A stretch of 64,000 bases of DNA from Bacteroidetes bacterium UBA7674. Its GTDB lineage: Bacteria > Bacteroidota > Bacteroidia > Chitinophagales > Chitinophagaceae. The translations under genes and the position numbers were made by a program. Below are positions 8,932-18,740 of this stretch, piece by piece. The notes below the pieces were generated by a model. The model did no database searches. It worked only from the letters and a program-made list of their open reading frames with translations, and had not been told where the DNA came from. Positions within the stretch are counted from its first letter, which is position 1. Each line of letters starts with the position of its first letter. The stretch lies in assembly GCA_002483105.1 (NCBI GenBank), contig DLHG01000011.1, positions 184,064 to 248,063 on the forward strand, written 5' to 3'.

Positions 8932-10062
8932 CTAGAGGTTGCCCCTTTTTGCCTGCTCTCTTTCAATGGATTCAAATAGCGCCTTGAAGTTACCTGCACC
9001 GAAGCTTTTTGCACCTTTACGCTGGATGATCTCAAAGAACAGGGTCGGGCGGTCTTCTACCGGCTTAGTGAAGATCTGCAAGAGATACCCTTCATCGTCG
9101 CGGTCCACCAGTATTTTCAATTCTTTGAGCGGTTCCAGGTCCTCATCTATCTTACCCACACGGTTGAACAGTTCGTCGTAGTAAGAATCCGGTGTATCCA
9201 GGAATTCTACCCCGCGCGACTTCAGGTCGCGTACGGTAGCAATGATGTCATTGGTCGCTATCGCAACGTGTTGCACACCCTCACCTTCGTAGAAATCAAG
9301 GTACTCTTCTATCTGCGATTTCTTCTTTCCTTCTGCAGGTTCGTTGATTGGGAATTTCACATAGCCATTACCGTTACTCATCACCTTACTCATCAGGGCC
9401 GAATATTCAGTATTGATTTCCTTGTCATCAAATGACAGGATGTTCACGAAGCCCATTACATCTTCATACCATTTAATGGTTGGGTTCATGCGGTTCCAAC
9501 CCACATTACCTACGCAATGGTCAATATACAGGAGGCCTGTTTCCTTAGTTACCTGCGGGCTTTCCCATACTTTATAACCCGGCATGAAAGCGCCATTGTA
9601 ATTCTTGCGCTCGATGAACATGTGTACCGTTTCACCATAAGTATAGATACCTGCCATTTTCACTTCACCATGTTCATCAGTAATTGTTTGTGGTTCCAGG
9701 TACGATTTAGCACCACGTTTAGTGGTCTCTTCATAGCTCTTGTAAGCATCATCAACCCACAGTGCCAGTATCTTAACACCATCACCATGTTTGCGAACGT
9801 GTTCGCTGACAGGATGGTCGCTTTTCAGTGCTGTAGTAAGCACCAGGCGTATTTTACCTTGTTGCAGTACATAAGACGCTCTGTCTTTAACACCTGTTTC
9901 CGGGCCTGCATATGCCAGTGCCTGGTAGCCGAATGCAGCCCTGTAATAGTAGGCAGCTTGTTTAGCGTTACCTACATAAAATTCTACGTAGTCAGTACCA
10001 TTGATAGGTAGGAAGTCTTGTGCCTGCGCCATTTTCTGGCTAACTGATAATGTATTATCCAT
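8932..10062 (-). CDS. hppD: 4-hydroxyphenylpyruvate dioxygenase
   Basis: Non-haem iron enzyme converting 4-hydroxyphenylpyruvate to homogentisate in tyrosine breakdown, 376 residues, full length. The three iron ligands of the family are visible: His182 (YIDHCVGNV), His265 (GVQHVAIATND) and Glu344 (LFFEIIQRKG), and the C-terminal FGAGNFKALFESIE motif is intact. Two glyoxalase-like halves are present. It lies on the same strand as hmgA, the next step of the pathway, with a 242-base gap holding degenerate repeats, so co-transcription is possible but not certain. It is followed by a hairpin terminator. Confidence 0.97.
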   Translation of the reverse strand: MDNTLSVSQKMAQAQDFLPINGTDYVEFYVGNAKQAAYYYRAAFGYQALAYAGPETGVKDRASYVLQQGKIRLVLTTALKSDHPVSEHVRKHGDGVKILALWVDDAYKSYEETTKRGAKSYLEPQTITDEHGEVKMAGIYTYGETVHMFIERKNYNGAFMPGYKVWESPQVTKETGLLYIDHCVGNVGWNRMNPTIKWYEDVMGFVNILSFDDKEINTEYSALMSKVMSNGNGYVKFPINEPAEGKKKSQIEEYLDFYEGEGVQHVAIATNDIIATVRDLKSRGVEFLDTPDSYYDELFNRVGKIDEDLEPLKELKILVDRDDEGYLLQIFTKPVEDRPTLFFEIIQRKGAKSFGAGNFKALFESIEREQAKRGNL

Positions 10063-10204
10063 TGTATAAAATGTTTTTAATTGAAAAATTGATCGTTCTA
10101 AATGATGTTACTATAATACCAGCAACTCCATTCCGCCATTGCACTTGTTCTCAATAATTCTCTATTTAATGCAGCAAATCTTATCATAGCCAATCTTCAA
10201 AATC

Positions 10205-10300
10205 AAAAAAATCTTCACAAATTTCTCAGCGTCTTACCGTCTTTGCGGTTAAATTTTTCAAGCCCTGGTTAATCCCTTAATCCGCAGAATTCCGGTTCAA
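10205..10300. repeat. degenerate dispersed intergenic repeats
   Basis: The hppD-hmgA gap contains two stretches of types that recur in this window and are common in Bacteroidota intergenic DNA: one around 'cagcgtcttaccgtctttg', and one of the 'tggttaatcccttaatccg / ccggttcaa' kind, related to 39265-39300 and 46021-46075. No gene is seen. Confidence 0.45.
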
Positions 10301-10304
10301 AAAC

Positions 10305-11465
10305 TTATTCTATCCAGCTGTAAGTATAACTGTCGTCTTCTATACCTAGTACTTCATTTGTCATTTTCAATGGGTGGAATGTATCTACCATAACGGCCAG
10401 CTCTTTGGTATCTAAAGCGCCAATGCTCTTTTCCACAGTGCCCGGGTGCGGGCCGTGCGGAATACCCGCAGGGTGCAACGTTATCATACCACGCTCCACA
10501 TGCTTGCGGCTCATAAAGTCACCATCTACATAATACAGCACTTCATCACTATCAATATTACTATGATTGTATGGTGCAGGTATCGAACCCGGGTGATAAT
10601 CAAATAAGCGTGGCACGAATGAGCAAATAACAAAATTATGCCCGTCAAATGTCTGGTGTACGGGTGGTGGCTGATGCACACGCCCTGTTATTGGTTCAAA
10701 GTCGTGTATGCTGATAGCATAAGGATAATCGCAACCATCCCAACCCACTACATCAAACGGATGTGAGCCATACCACATAGGGTAAAGCAGTCCTTTCTTT
10801 TTTATGTTGATGAGGAATTCCCCTTTCTGGTCTATTGCTTCTGCAAACTCCGGCTTGCGGATATCACGCTCACAGAATGGCGAGTGCTCCAGTAACTGTC
10901 CGTACTTGCTCAAATATCTTTTAGGAAATGCTACAGGTCCGAATGATTCTATAATGAACAGGCGGTTGTCTTTAGTATCAAATTCCAATTGATAAATAGT
11001 ACCACGGGGCACTACTAAATAATCTCCATACCCGAACTTGATATGGCCATAGCAGGTCTTCAATGTTCCGGTTCCTTCATGCACAAAGATCACTTCATCA
11101 GCATCCGCATTCTTGTAGAACACATCTTCCTTAAAGCTATTCTGTGGTGCGGCAAAGGTCAGTTGACAGTCGTTATTAAAGAGTGCCACCTTTCGGCTAT
11201 CCAGGTATTCAGCTTCAGGTTTTACATTAAAACCTTTAAAGCACCTGTGCTTCAGGATATTATCATTCGCGGCTTTAGGAGAAACATCTTTAGGCTCTTC
11301 GGTACGAATGATAGTTGTTGGTGGATAAATATGATAGAGTAGTGTATAGTCGGAAGAGAAACCTTCGGTACTGAACAGTTGCTCAGAATATAAAGTGCCA
11401 TCAGGCTTACGGAATTGTGTATGCCTTTTGTGTGGTATGTTCCCGAGCGTATAATAATGTGGCAT
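10305..11465 (-). CDS. hmgA: homogentisate 1,2-dioxygenase
   Basis: Ring-cleaving iron enzyme turning homogentisate into maleylacetoacetate, 386 residues, the shorter form found in Bacteroidota. Cupin-like elements are clear: the N-terminal half FVHEGTGTLKTCYGHIKFG with GDYLVVPRGTIY, then HQTFDGHNFVICSFVPR, and the C-terminal HPAGIPHGPHPG (about residues 328-341) that carries metal ligands. Start ATG at 11465. It is upstream of hppD in the direction of transcription. A true maleylacetoacetate isomerase or fumarylacetoacetase is not beside it. Confidence 0.95.
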   Translation of the reverse strand: MPHYYTLGNIPHKRHTQFRKPDGTLYSEQLFSTEGFSSDYTLLYHIYPPTTIIRTEEPKDVSPKAANDNILKHRCFKGFNVKPEAEYLDSRKVALFNNDCQLTFAAPQNSFKEDVFYKNADADEVIFVHEGTGTLKTCYGHIKFGYGDYLVVPRGTIYQLEFDTKDNRLFIIESFGPVAFPKRYLSKYGQLLEHSPFCERDIRKPEFAEAIDQKGEFLINIKKKGLLYPMWYGSHPFDVVGWDGCDYPYAISIHDFEPITGRVHQPPPVHQTFDGHNFVICSFVPRLFDYHPGSIPAPYNHSNIDSDEVLYYVDGDFMSRKHVERGMITLHPAGIPHGPHPGTVEKSIGALDTKELAVMVDTFHPLKMTNEVLGIEDDSYTYSWIE

Positions 11466-11535
11466 CTGTTAGTTTATTTGTTCAAAATTACGATTTTACC
11501 GTCCCTTTTACAAGGCTTCAAAATGATGATCTTTA

Positions 11536-12129
11536 TCATATTAATGTCAGTAACACCTGCAAAAGCCCTATCGCAAAACCCAGCACAGCACCTATCACTT
11601 CTATGAACCTGAATTCCTTGCTCATAATGGCTGTCAGTATTTCTTCCAGCTTGTCTGAGGAGAACTTCGATACTTTGTCGGTCACTATCTGTTCAATATT
11701 GATCTGTTGGCTGAGGGAGTCGGTGTACTTAGCCAGTACTTCCGGTAGCAATATCTCTATTTCTTCCATCATTCCCTCTTTCAACTGGCCTATGGTCTTC
11801 TCGCCTATGAACATGGATATCATGGGCATTTTTTCCACCAGTTTCACTTTCAGGAAATTGTCCAGGTGCGATTCTATAATGGGGTTGAGCTCTTTCAGCC
11901 TGCTGGGGTCTTTTATTTTGACGGCTATCTCGTCAAAATTCAGCAACTCTGTAGCTACCAGTGTACCCAGTTTGGCGGCAAACTGTTGTTGCCGCTTAGG
12001 GAAGATGCCCTGTATGGTAATACCCAAAAAGCGTTTCGGCTCTTTTGGGTGAAACAACATTTTTATGGCTATCCAGTTAGTGAACCAACCAATAAATGCA
12101 GATATAAATGGGATGAGATATAATATCAT
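11536..12129 (-). CDS. DUF445 family membrane protein
   Basis: A 197-residue protein starting with a membrane segment LIPFISAFIGWFTNWIAIKMLF, followed by HPKEPKRFLGITIQGIFPKRQ, the most conserved stretch of the DUF445 family. A second hydrophobic segment closes the protein (VIGAVLGFAIGLLQVLLTLI). The middle is helical and probably outside the membrane. The function of the family is unknown. It lies 16 bases past the fused oxidoreductase gene in the same direction, so it may be in that transcript, but a functional tie is not evident. Confidence 0.85.
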   Translation of the reverse strand: MILYLIPFISAFIGWFTNWIAIKMLFHPKEPKRFLGITIQGIFPKRQQQFAAKLGTLVATELLNFDEIAVKIKDPSRLKELNPIIESHLDNFLKVKLVEKMPMISMFIGEKTIGQLKEGMMEEIEILLPEVLAKYTDSLSQQINIEQIVTDKVSKFSSDKLEEILTAIMSKEFRFIEVIGAVLGFAIGLLQVLLTLI

Positions 12130-12145
12130 TGAAATGCTCCTGTAG

Positions 12146-14263
12146 TTATAGTTCTATCCATGCCTTGGTCTTAAGGCTGTCTATTGCGGCAATGCTTGCG
12201 CGTGATGTGTTGATGAGTTCTTCTATGGGTATCAGTGCGCTGCCGCCTGTCTTTATTTTTTCCATCAGCAATTTGAACTGCGCGTTATGTCCCTTATCCT
12301 GGCTGGCCGACTCAGAAGAGAAATTGTTGAATCCAAAGCCTTTCAGCTTCTTCCAGTTCTCCATCACCAGGGTTCTTTCCTGGCTATAGACTTCTACACG
12401 TTCTTTCTCGTATGCTTTGCTGCCGTTGGCGAAGTAATTGATCACAGCATTGGAACCATTCTCATACTGTAACAGTATCGTAGCGTTGTCTGTATTCTCT
12501 GCCGGATGAACACCCATTGCATTCATACACACTGCTTTCACCAGCGAACCGGTTAGATATGTGCAGAGGTCTATAAAGTGGCAGGCTTCCCCTATTATAC
12601 GCCCCCCACCTGTTTCCATATCGTGCAGCCAGTTGTTAGCAGGTATGTACCCTGCGTTTACGTTGGCAACAATATTCATGGGTGCTTCTCCATTGCCCAG
12701 CAGACGTTTCATCTTCACTGCCAGCGATGCGAAACGACGATTATAACCTACGCTCAGCGTCTGATTGTTTTGTTCATAAGCATCTATCACACCATCCAGC
12801 TCTTCATGCGTCAGTGCCAATGGCTTTTCTACAAACACATGTTTCTTTGCCTTCAGTGCTTCTTCCACCATATGCGCATGTTGGTTGTGCCTGGTGGTGA
12901 TGAATACGATGTCTATGTCACTATCCTGTAGTATGCTTTTATAATCCGTTGTGGCACCGCCTATGCCATGTTTCTTCGCAAGCGTTACGCCCGAGAGTCC
13001 CGCTGCGCTGGCTATTGTTTTAATATCTGTATTGCAGGCTTTCAATGCAGGTAATACAATGGCTCCTGTGAAATTCCCTGAGCCTATGATGCCCGCTATA
13101 CCTTTCTGCCCGTTGAAACTACGCTCACTCAACTTGATGGTATGTTCCAGCGGTGTATTGTCATTATAACTAATGATGGTCGCAATAGAGTTGGGTTTAC
13201 TCATGTTGCCATACACCTTCCGGTAATCGCTCAGGGGTATTCGTTCTGTTATCAGCGATTGTACTTCCAGTTGTCCGCTTGCCAGTGCTTGCAGCACGGT
13301 TTCAAAATTTCGTTTCTCTGTCCAACGCACAAAGCCAATAGGGTAGTCAACACCTTTTTGTTCATACACACTATCATATCTCCCCGGCCCGTAAGAGCAG
13401 CTCACCTGGAAGCTCAGTTCTTTTTCAAAGAAGTCTGCACGGCTAATGTTCAGTCCCACTACACCTACCAATACTATGCGCCCGCGCTTGCGGCTCATCT
13501 GTGCTGACTGTGCTATTATATCATCGCCTTTACTTGAGGCTGTTATAATCACTGCATCTGCACCTATCCCATTAGTGAGAGAGGTGACGAATTTTACAGT
13601 ATCTGTTCCTTCACCAGGGTTCACAGTAATGATACCTTTCGCTGCTGCCAGCAATAATTTATTGCTGTCGTAGTCTATACCTATCACACGGCAACCGTTC
13701 GCTTTCAGTAGTTGTGCGGTCAGTTGCCCTATCAGGCCCATACCTACTACCACGACTGTTTCGCCAAATGTCGGGTTCACCAATCTAATGCCTTGCAAGC
13801 CTATGGCACCTATCACGGTAAAGGCTGCTTCCTCATCACTTATCTCATCCGGTATTTTCGCCACAAGGTTCTGTGGTATGCACACTATCTCCGCATGATT
13901 GCCATTAGAGGCTACGCGGTCACCTATTTTAAATTCAGTTACGCCTTTGCCTATCGCTATCACTTTACCTACGTTGCAGTAGCCCAGTGGTATAGGTTGC
14001 CCCAGTTTATTGAAAACAGCGTTGATGGTTGGTTTAAGTCCGTCGGTCTTTATTTTGTTCAGCACCATTTTCACCCTGTCGGGTTGCTGACGTGCTTTGT
14101 TTATCCATCCTGCTTTGCCAAACTCTACCAGCATACGTTCCGTTCCCAGCGATAACAAGCTACGACTGGTGCGTATCAGCACGGCGCCGTTCCTTACCAT
14201 TGGGGCAGGTACGTCTTCAAGTATGGTATCTCCGTTTTTTAGGTCCTGGATGATCTGTTTCAT
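12146..14263 (-). CDS. bi-domain oxidoreductase (zinc-type dehydrogenase fused to Gfo/Idh/MocA)
   Basis: A 705-residue fusion. Residues 1 to about 360 are a medium-chain alcohol-dehydrogenase-like domain with LGTERMLVEFG, VASNGNHAEIVCIP and the NAD(P) motif VVVVGMGLIGQLTAQLL. Residues from about 385 onward are a Gfo/Idh/MocA sugar dehydrogenase with GIIGSGNFTGAIVLPAL and EKPLALTHEEL (the conserved EKP motif). This composition is known from bacterial polysaccharide gene clusters, where it is thought to act on a nucleotide sugar or glycan precursor. Here it heads a block with another Gfo/Idh/MocA protein and glycosyltransferases, which fits that role. The exact substrate is unknown. Start ATG at 14263. 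Confidence 0.9.
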   Translation of the reverse strand: MKQIIQDLKNGDTILEDVPAPMVRNGAVLIRTSRSLLSLGTERMLVEFGKAGWINKARQQPDRVKMVLNKIKTDGLKPTINAVFNKLGQPIPLGYCNVGKVIAIGKGVTEFKIGDRVASNGNHAEIVCIPQNLVAKIPDEISDEEAAFTVIGAIGLQGIRLVNPTFGETVVVVGMGLIGQLTAQLLKANGCRVIGIDYDSNKLLLAAAKGIITVNPGEGTDTVKFVTSLTNGIGADAVIITASSKGDDIIAQSAQMSRKRGRIVLVGVVGLNISRADFFEKELSFQVSCSYGPGRYDSVYEQKGVDYPIGFVRWTEKRNFETVLQALASGQLEVQSLITERIPLSDYRKVYGNMSKPNSIATIISYNDNTPLEHTIKLSERSFNGQKGIAGIIGSGNFTGAIVLPALKACNTDIKTIASAAGLSGVTLAKKHGIGGATTDYKSILQDSDIDIVFITTRHNQHAHMVEEALKAKKHVFVEKPLALTHEELDGVIDAYEQNNQTLSVGYNRRFASLAVKMKRLLGNGEAPMNIVANVNAGYIPANNWLHDMETGGGRIIGEACHFIDLCTYLTGSLVKAVCMNAMGVHPAENTDNATILLQYENGSNAVINYFANGSKAYEKERVEVYSQERTLVMENWKKLKGFGFNNFSSESASQDKGHNAQFKLLMEKIKTGGSALIPIEELINTSRASIAAIDSLKTKAWIEL

Positions 14264-14324
14264 AGATACTAAAACCGCAAAATGCTTTTACACAACACTT
14301 TGGATTTACATAACAATACCAATG

Positions 14325-15470
14325 TTATTGAGGGGTAAAAGTAAGCTCAAATTCAGAGATCTGCGTCTTATTCTTTACCATATCTGCTATATGCAGCATC
14401 AAGGTAGTGGAAAACTCCACTTCACTCCAGTCCCTGATCTTGTCCTGGGCTAAAAATGGTTGATTTACAGCCGTTTGATGACCTACATCCTTATGATTAT
14501 ACTCTTCCAGCAGGTGTTTTTCATTCTGCCAGATAGATAGCCTCCTGAAGTCATCAATTTTAGCGATCACATTACCACATTGCAGGTTAATCGTCTCATT
14601 AATACCTTCAAATGGTTCTGTCCTCGAGGTGATATTGATACTCACCAGGTCATTGTATTCAGTAGTAAGTGTGATAATTATATTGTCATCAGGCTCGTTG
14701 ATGTCTGAATAGGCTACCAGCACTTTGTATTTGGCAGGTACATGGCCTCTCCGGTGCATCAGGTGTACCATCAGGTCAAGCCAATGTCCCAGGTTTCCGC
14801 ATATCCTGGAGCCTTCTTCCGGGTTCCTGTACCAATGGTCAGCGTCCAGCAGGTGTCCTGATATAAAGCAGTTCAGTGATAATGGCTTTTTACTATCGGC
14901 TATGTACGATACTACTTTGCGGGTAGCCTTCGCATAAGGCCTGTTGTAGCCTGCATATACTTTAGAGGTAGACTTGCTTTTCGCTTCTTTCAATTGGGCA
15001 AATTGCTCCCAGCTAATGCTTATCGGCTTCTCTATATATACGTCTATATTTTTCTTTAGTGCTTCCAGCGCGTATTGGGTATGGCTGGCGTGGTTCGACA
15101 CCACATACAGTACCTTCAGGTCAGCATTGCCAATGAGGCTTTTTGCATCCTTTGCCTGTTCCTTAAAGTTGTAGAATTTGGAAAGGTTATCCTGCCTTTT
15201 GGGATCGATATCATACGAGTTCAGGAATATATTGCCATGCTCGCGATAGATAAAATAACACACTGTGGAAAAGGAGAATTGACCGCAACCTATTACAGAT
15301 ACGTATCGTTTCCTGGGAAGGAAAACCCCTAGAACAAAATGCCTGAATACGGGTTTTTGTAATCGTCCTGCAGCCTTTACTAATGCCCTTTTTAATCCAT
15401 AAATTTCAGAAAAACGAAATAGTTTCTTGAGTTTTATAGCAAAAGGTTTCTTTTCTAGATCATACCCCAT
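14325..15470 (-). CDS. Gfo/Idh/MocA family oxidoreductase
   Basis: A 381-residue sugar dehydrogenase-like protein. The N-terminal Rossmann fold starts after a basic leader of about 50 residues (VSVIGCGQFSFSTVCYF), the EKP motif is in VYIEKPISISWEQF, and GHWLDLMVHLMHRRGHV sits in the catalytic half (the family's usual His position). The leader is longer than in most members. It is transcribed with, and probably works in the same glycan pathway as, the fused oxidoreductase 61 bases downstream. The substrate cannot be told from sequence. Confidence 0.87.
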   Translation of the reverse strand: MGYDLEKKPFAIKLKKLFRFSEIYGLKRALVKAAGRLQKPVFRHFVLGVFLPRKRYVSVIGCGQFSFSTVCYFIYREHGNIFLNSYDIDPKRQDNLSKFYNFKEQAKDAKSLIGNADLKVLYVVSNHASHTQYALEALKKNIDVYIEKPISISWEQFAQLKEAKSKSTSKVYAGYNRPYAKATRKVVSYIADSKKPLSLNCFISGHLLDADHWYRNPEEGSRICGNLGHWLDLMVHLMHRRGHVPAKYKVLVAYSDINEPDDNIIITLTTEYNDLVSINITSRTEPFEGINETINLQCGNVIAKIDDFRRLSIWQNEKHLLEEYNHKDVGHQTAVNQPFLAQDKIRDWSEVEFSTTLMLHIADMVKNKTQISEFELTFTPQ

Positions 15471-15513
15471 TCCGGTGGATAAGTTGTCGGTTCTAATTGG
15501 GGACTAAGTTATC

Positions 15514-16650
15514 TTAACTATTCCTATTTAGGTAATCTTTCAGCACTTTTAATAGTTTTTCGGCTCTTTCCTGTGCCGTATCAAACTTTTTTAGGATGCT
15601 TAGGCCATTTTGTATTAATGTTTTTTGTGTTTCATTGCTGTTTATCAGTTGCTCTATGGTATCTACTATGGTATCCGGCTCAAACGGGTCGAAATACAAG
15701 GCGGCATCCCCACATATGTCATGAGCATAAGGGAGGTCTGAGGTAATGATGGGCTTGCGCATCACCATCGCTTCGGGGTAATTAGCCGAAAAGGTCTCCG
15801 TAAATGATGGGAAGAACAACGCATCTGCTTTCTGGTAGGCATCATAGCATTGCTCAGCGGTCAGCGGTCCCAGGTTTATTAACTGCGGATTATTGACGTG
15901 CTCCGGAAACCTACTCTTGAAAATCTCCTCAGGTAGCGTCAGGTAGAAGCTGCACTTGATGTCTCTCGCTTTCAGCAGCGGTAGTATCTTATTAAAGACT
16001 TCGAGGTTTTTATGCGGATAGTCTGCGGTTATATAAATGAACCGATAAATACCGTTCTTTTCTTTCTCAGGTAGCAAACGAGCCGACTCATACAGCTCAC
16101 TATAGGTATTGCTGATCACGAAGATGTCCTCTCCGGGTATATTCAGGCTTTTTTCCAGTTGCTGTTTAGAGTACTCTGTCTCTGTCCATAGCAGAGTGGC
16201 TTCATGTTTTATCCTGTTCAGGAGCAAGCACCTTCTGATGTCATAACGTATTCTTTGTGAGGTAGTTGTAAGCCATACTTCACGCAGAAAGCGAGCTTTG
16301 TTAAAAAGGTACAGTCCATTGGCAAAACCTACCAGATGTGGTGCTTTGGGCTTCCAAAGTGCCGGTCCAAAAACCGTCAATACAAAGTCCGCCTGTATGT
16401 TTTTCTCAGCTTTACTCAGTTTTCCTGCAAAAGTCAGCATATCTACGACTGAAGAGGTCGGATTGGACGAAAAGTGGTGGAACGTAAAATTTCCGGGAAA
16501 ATTAGATACACTTATCTGCTCGGAAAGTTGCGGCGAAAGAAATACATGATATTCATGCTCGGTAAACCTTTTTAGTTGTTCCAGCACCGAAGAGGTAACC
16601 TGTAAAGCTCCACCTTGCTTTAAATTGGTTGCATTAATAATAATTCTCAT
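15514..16650 (-). CDS. glycosyltransferase family 4 protein
   Basis: A 378-residue GT-B glycosyltransferase. The N-terminus IINATNLKQGGALQVTSSVLEQL is a GT4 acceptor-side start. The donor-binding half contains INLGPLTAEQCYDAYQKADALFFPSFTETFSANYPEAM, the classic GT4 EX7E-type region (ETFSANYPEAM), followed by ITSDLPYAHDICGDAALYFDPFEPD. It would add a sugar to a surface polysaccharide or lipid carrier in the cytoplasm. Start ATG at 16650, divergent from the next glycosyltransferase across 116 bases, so the shared gap should hold both promoters (a near match TATCTTTA lies on the minus strand at 16687-16694). Confidence 0.9.
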   Translation of the reverse strand: MRIIINATNLKQGGALQVTSSVLEQLKRFTEHEYHVFLSPQLSEQISVSNFPGNFTFHHFSSNPTSSVVDMLTFAGKLSKAEKNIQADFVLTVFGPALWKPKAPHLVGFANGLYLFNKARFLREVWLTTTSQRIRYDIRRCLLLNRIKHEATLLWTETEYSKQQLEKSLNIPGEDIFVISNTYSELYESARLLPEKEKNGIYRFIYITADYPHKNLEVFNKILPLLKARDIKCSFYLTLPEEIFKSRFPEHVNNPQLINLGPLTAEQCYDAYQKADALFFPSFTETFSANYPEAMVMRKPIITSDLPYAHDICGDAALYFDPFEPDTIVDTIEQLINSNETQKTLIQNGLSILKKFDTAQERAEKLLKVLKDYLNRNS

Positions 16651-16766
16651 CAGTGGCTTCGGCTGTTATCAGGCAAATATGAGTGTAAAGATAGCAAAAT
16701 ACTAAAGGCCAGCCTATGCTGGCATATCAGAAACTATTGGTTATTTTGCACTGTTTCCTACTGCTA

Positions 16767-17837
16767 ATGCCTGATACCGCTCCAAAGATCCTCTTTCTTG
16801 CCGCCCATGTGCAACCGTTTTTATTGGCAGGTATCAATATGCTGGTCAAAGAATATGACGCCCGGGTACTCGTGGTCTGTCGCCCCGTTTCTTCCATAGC
16901 GCCTAATCAGCTGTCGGAGAGCAAAAACCTCACTTTTCTTATTAAAGAGGATAATATTGGGGAAATAGAAAAGCGGATATTTCAGTTTGACGCGGATGTG
17001 GTCTGGGCTGCCGGATGGATGGACAAGACTTATCTTAAATGGGCAAAAAGATACAGGCAAATGGGAAAACCGACCGTCATGGCGATGGACACTCAATGGA
17101 AAGGCCATTTCAGACAGTATGTCAACCTGGTATTGGCACCCTTCAGGCTAGGGCCTGTTTACACTCATGCATGGGTGCCGGGCTTTAAACAAAAGATATA
17201 CGCCGAAAAGCTGGGATTTAAAAACTCACAGATACTCTCCGGGCTCCTCACGCCCGACGTGGAACTCTTTAGCCGCGCCTACCATGCTAATAATGAGGCA
17301 AAACAAAATGTGTACCCTAAAGCACTATTATATATAGGAGAGTTACAACCGCATAAATTCGGGAACCTGTTACTTGCGTTTACATCCCTTAGTGAAGAGG
17401 AACGAAATGGCTGGCAGCTGATTGTGATCGGAAAGGGGCCGCTGGAGACACATCCCGGAATGAAAAATGCCGGTATCGACTACCGTGGGTTCTTGCAGCA
17501 GACGGAACTCGTAAGGGTTTTTGAGGAAGCAGGTGTGTTCTGTCTTACCTCCAGCAACGAGGCCTGGGGAACCGTGATACAGGAAGCCGCGGCAGCGGGA
17601 ATGCCGCTACTGATCTCGAAGCAATGCGGGGCGCATTATTCAATGTTGAAGGATGGTCACAATGGTATGCTATGCGATGGTGAAAGTGTAACTGATATAA
17701 AAGATAAAATAAAGAAAATGACCGCTCTCCCGGTATCCGGATTATTGACGATGGGTGAAAGAAGTCATGAATTGGGAATTGCTACCAACCCTCAAATGTG
17801 GGCTGCTACTTTAATGAGTGTGATCAAAAATAATTAA
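16767..17837 (+). CDS. glycosyltransferase (GT4-like)
   Basis: A 356-residue GT-B glycosyltransferase. I take ATG at 16767 (MPDTAPKILFLAAHVQPF) as start; the frame is open upstream to 16716, but those 17 residues look like a non-conserved extension. The donor half has ALLYIGELQPHKFGNLLLAF, the C-terminal GVFCLTSSNEAWGTVIQEAAAAGMPLLIS is the GT4 signature with Glu at the EX7E position, and QCGAHYSMLKDGHNGMLC follows. Its stop codon overlaps the next start (TAATG), so the three plus-strand transferase genes form an operon for surface glycan assembly. Confidence 0.87.
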   Translation: MPDTAPKILFLAAHVQPFLLAGINMLVKEYDARVLVVCRPVSSIAPNQLSESKNLTFLIKEDNIGEIEKRIFQFDADVVWAAGWMDKTYLKWAKRYRQMGKPTVMAMDTQWKGHFRQYVNLVLAPFRLGPVYTHAWVPGFKQKIYAEKLGFKNSQILSGLLTPDVELFSRAYHANNEAKQNVYPKALLYIGELQPHKFGNLLLAFTSLSEEERNGWQLIVIGKGPLETHPGMKNAGIDYRGFLQQTELVRVFEEAGVFCLTSSNEAWGTVIQEAAAAGMPLLISKQCGAHYSMLKDGHNGMLCDGESVTDIKDKIKKMTALPVSGLLTMGERSHELGIATNPQMWAATLMSVIKNN

Positions 17838-18739
17838 TGCCATTTTTTAGTATCATCATTCCAACTTACAACCGTGCAGGGGACTTGAAAAGTTCCCTCG
17901 AGAGTGTATTGCAACAATCGTTCACCGACTTTGAGGTGGTAATTGTTGATGATGGTTCTACTGATGATACATCGGCTGTTGTAAGGTCGTTCACCGATAC
18001 ACGTGTTAAATACATCTATCAACAGAATAGTGAAAGAAGCGCCGCACGGAACAACGGCATACGCAATGCTTCGGGAAAGTACATCTGCTTCCTCGATAGT
18101 GATGACCAATATCTACCCGAACATTTAGCTATAATTAAAGCAGCTATAGAGGAACAGAAGTTACCTGTGGCGATGTTCAAGACAAGGGTTCAGATAATTA
18201 ATACCGAATCCGGCTCTGTTGCTTTGCCTGTTATTAGCTCAAAAGGTGATGGGGTAAAGTACATTTGGTATAATGGCTGCCAGTTAAATTCTGTTTGTGT
18301 CCACCGGGATATCGCGGTGCAGGTTTCATTTCCTGAACAGTTTTTCTGGTTCGAGGATAATCATTGGGCGCTAAGGGTGGCCTTGCGCTATCCCATGCAT
18401 CTTATCGATCGGTACACTTGCACTTACAATGTAAGGGGCACTATCGATCTGTTGCATAAAGACTACAGGAAGTATGAGGATAATTGTGTGGCCTGCATGC
18501 GCGATCTGGAAGGGCAAAATGGTGATGAGATAAAACGATGCCTTGGTAGCAACTGTTTTAACGAAAAGGTCGCTGAATTGTACCTGGGATTTTTAGTTGC
18601 AGGTGGCATTGCCACAAAACAACTAAAGCTCGCGAAAAAATATCTATTCAAGGCGATGCGTATTTGCGTCACACCAAAGCTCATGGCCAAATATGTCTAC
18701 TATTCTCTGAAACTTATAAAAGCATCTTTCTCTAAATAG
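17837..18739 (+). CDS. glycosyltransferase family 2 protein
   Basis: A 300-residue GT-A enzyme. It starts FSIIIPTYNRAGDLKSSLESV, has the nucleotide-binding VVIVDDGSTDDTSAVV, the RSAARNNGIRNASG stretch and the metal-binding FLDSDDQYLPEHL. These are the standard GT2 signatures, placing it as a cytoplasmic inverting transferase using a nucleotide sugar. It overlaps the stop of the upstream gene by one base and ends one base before the next start, so translation is coupled. Acceptor and donor are unknown. Confidence 0.92.
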   Translation: MPFFSIIIPTYNRAGDLKSSLESVLQQSFTDFEVVIVDDGSTDDTSAVVRSFTDTRVKYIYQQNSERSAARNNGIRNASGKYICFLDSDDQYLPEHLAIIKAAIEEQKLPVAMFKTRVQIINTESGSVALPVISSKGDGVKYIWYNGCQLNSVCVHRDIAVQVSFPEQFFWFEDNHWALRVALRYPMHLIDRYTCTYNVRGTIDLLHKDYRKYEDNCVACMRDLEGQNGDEIKRCLGSNCFNEKVAELYLGFLVAGGIATKQLKLAKKYLFKAMRICVTPKLMAKYVYYSLKLIKASFSK

Positions 18740-18740
18740 T

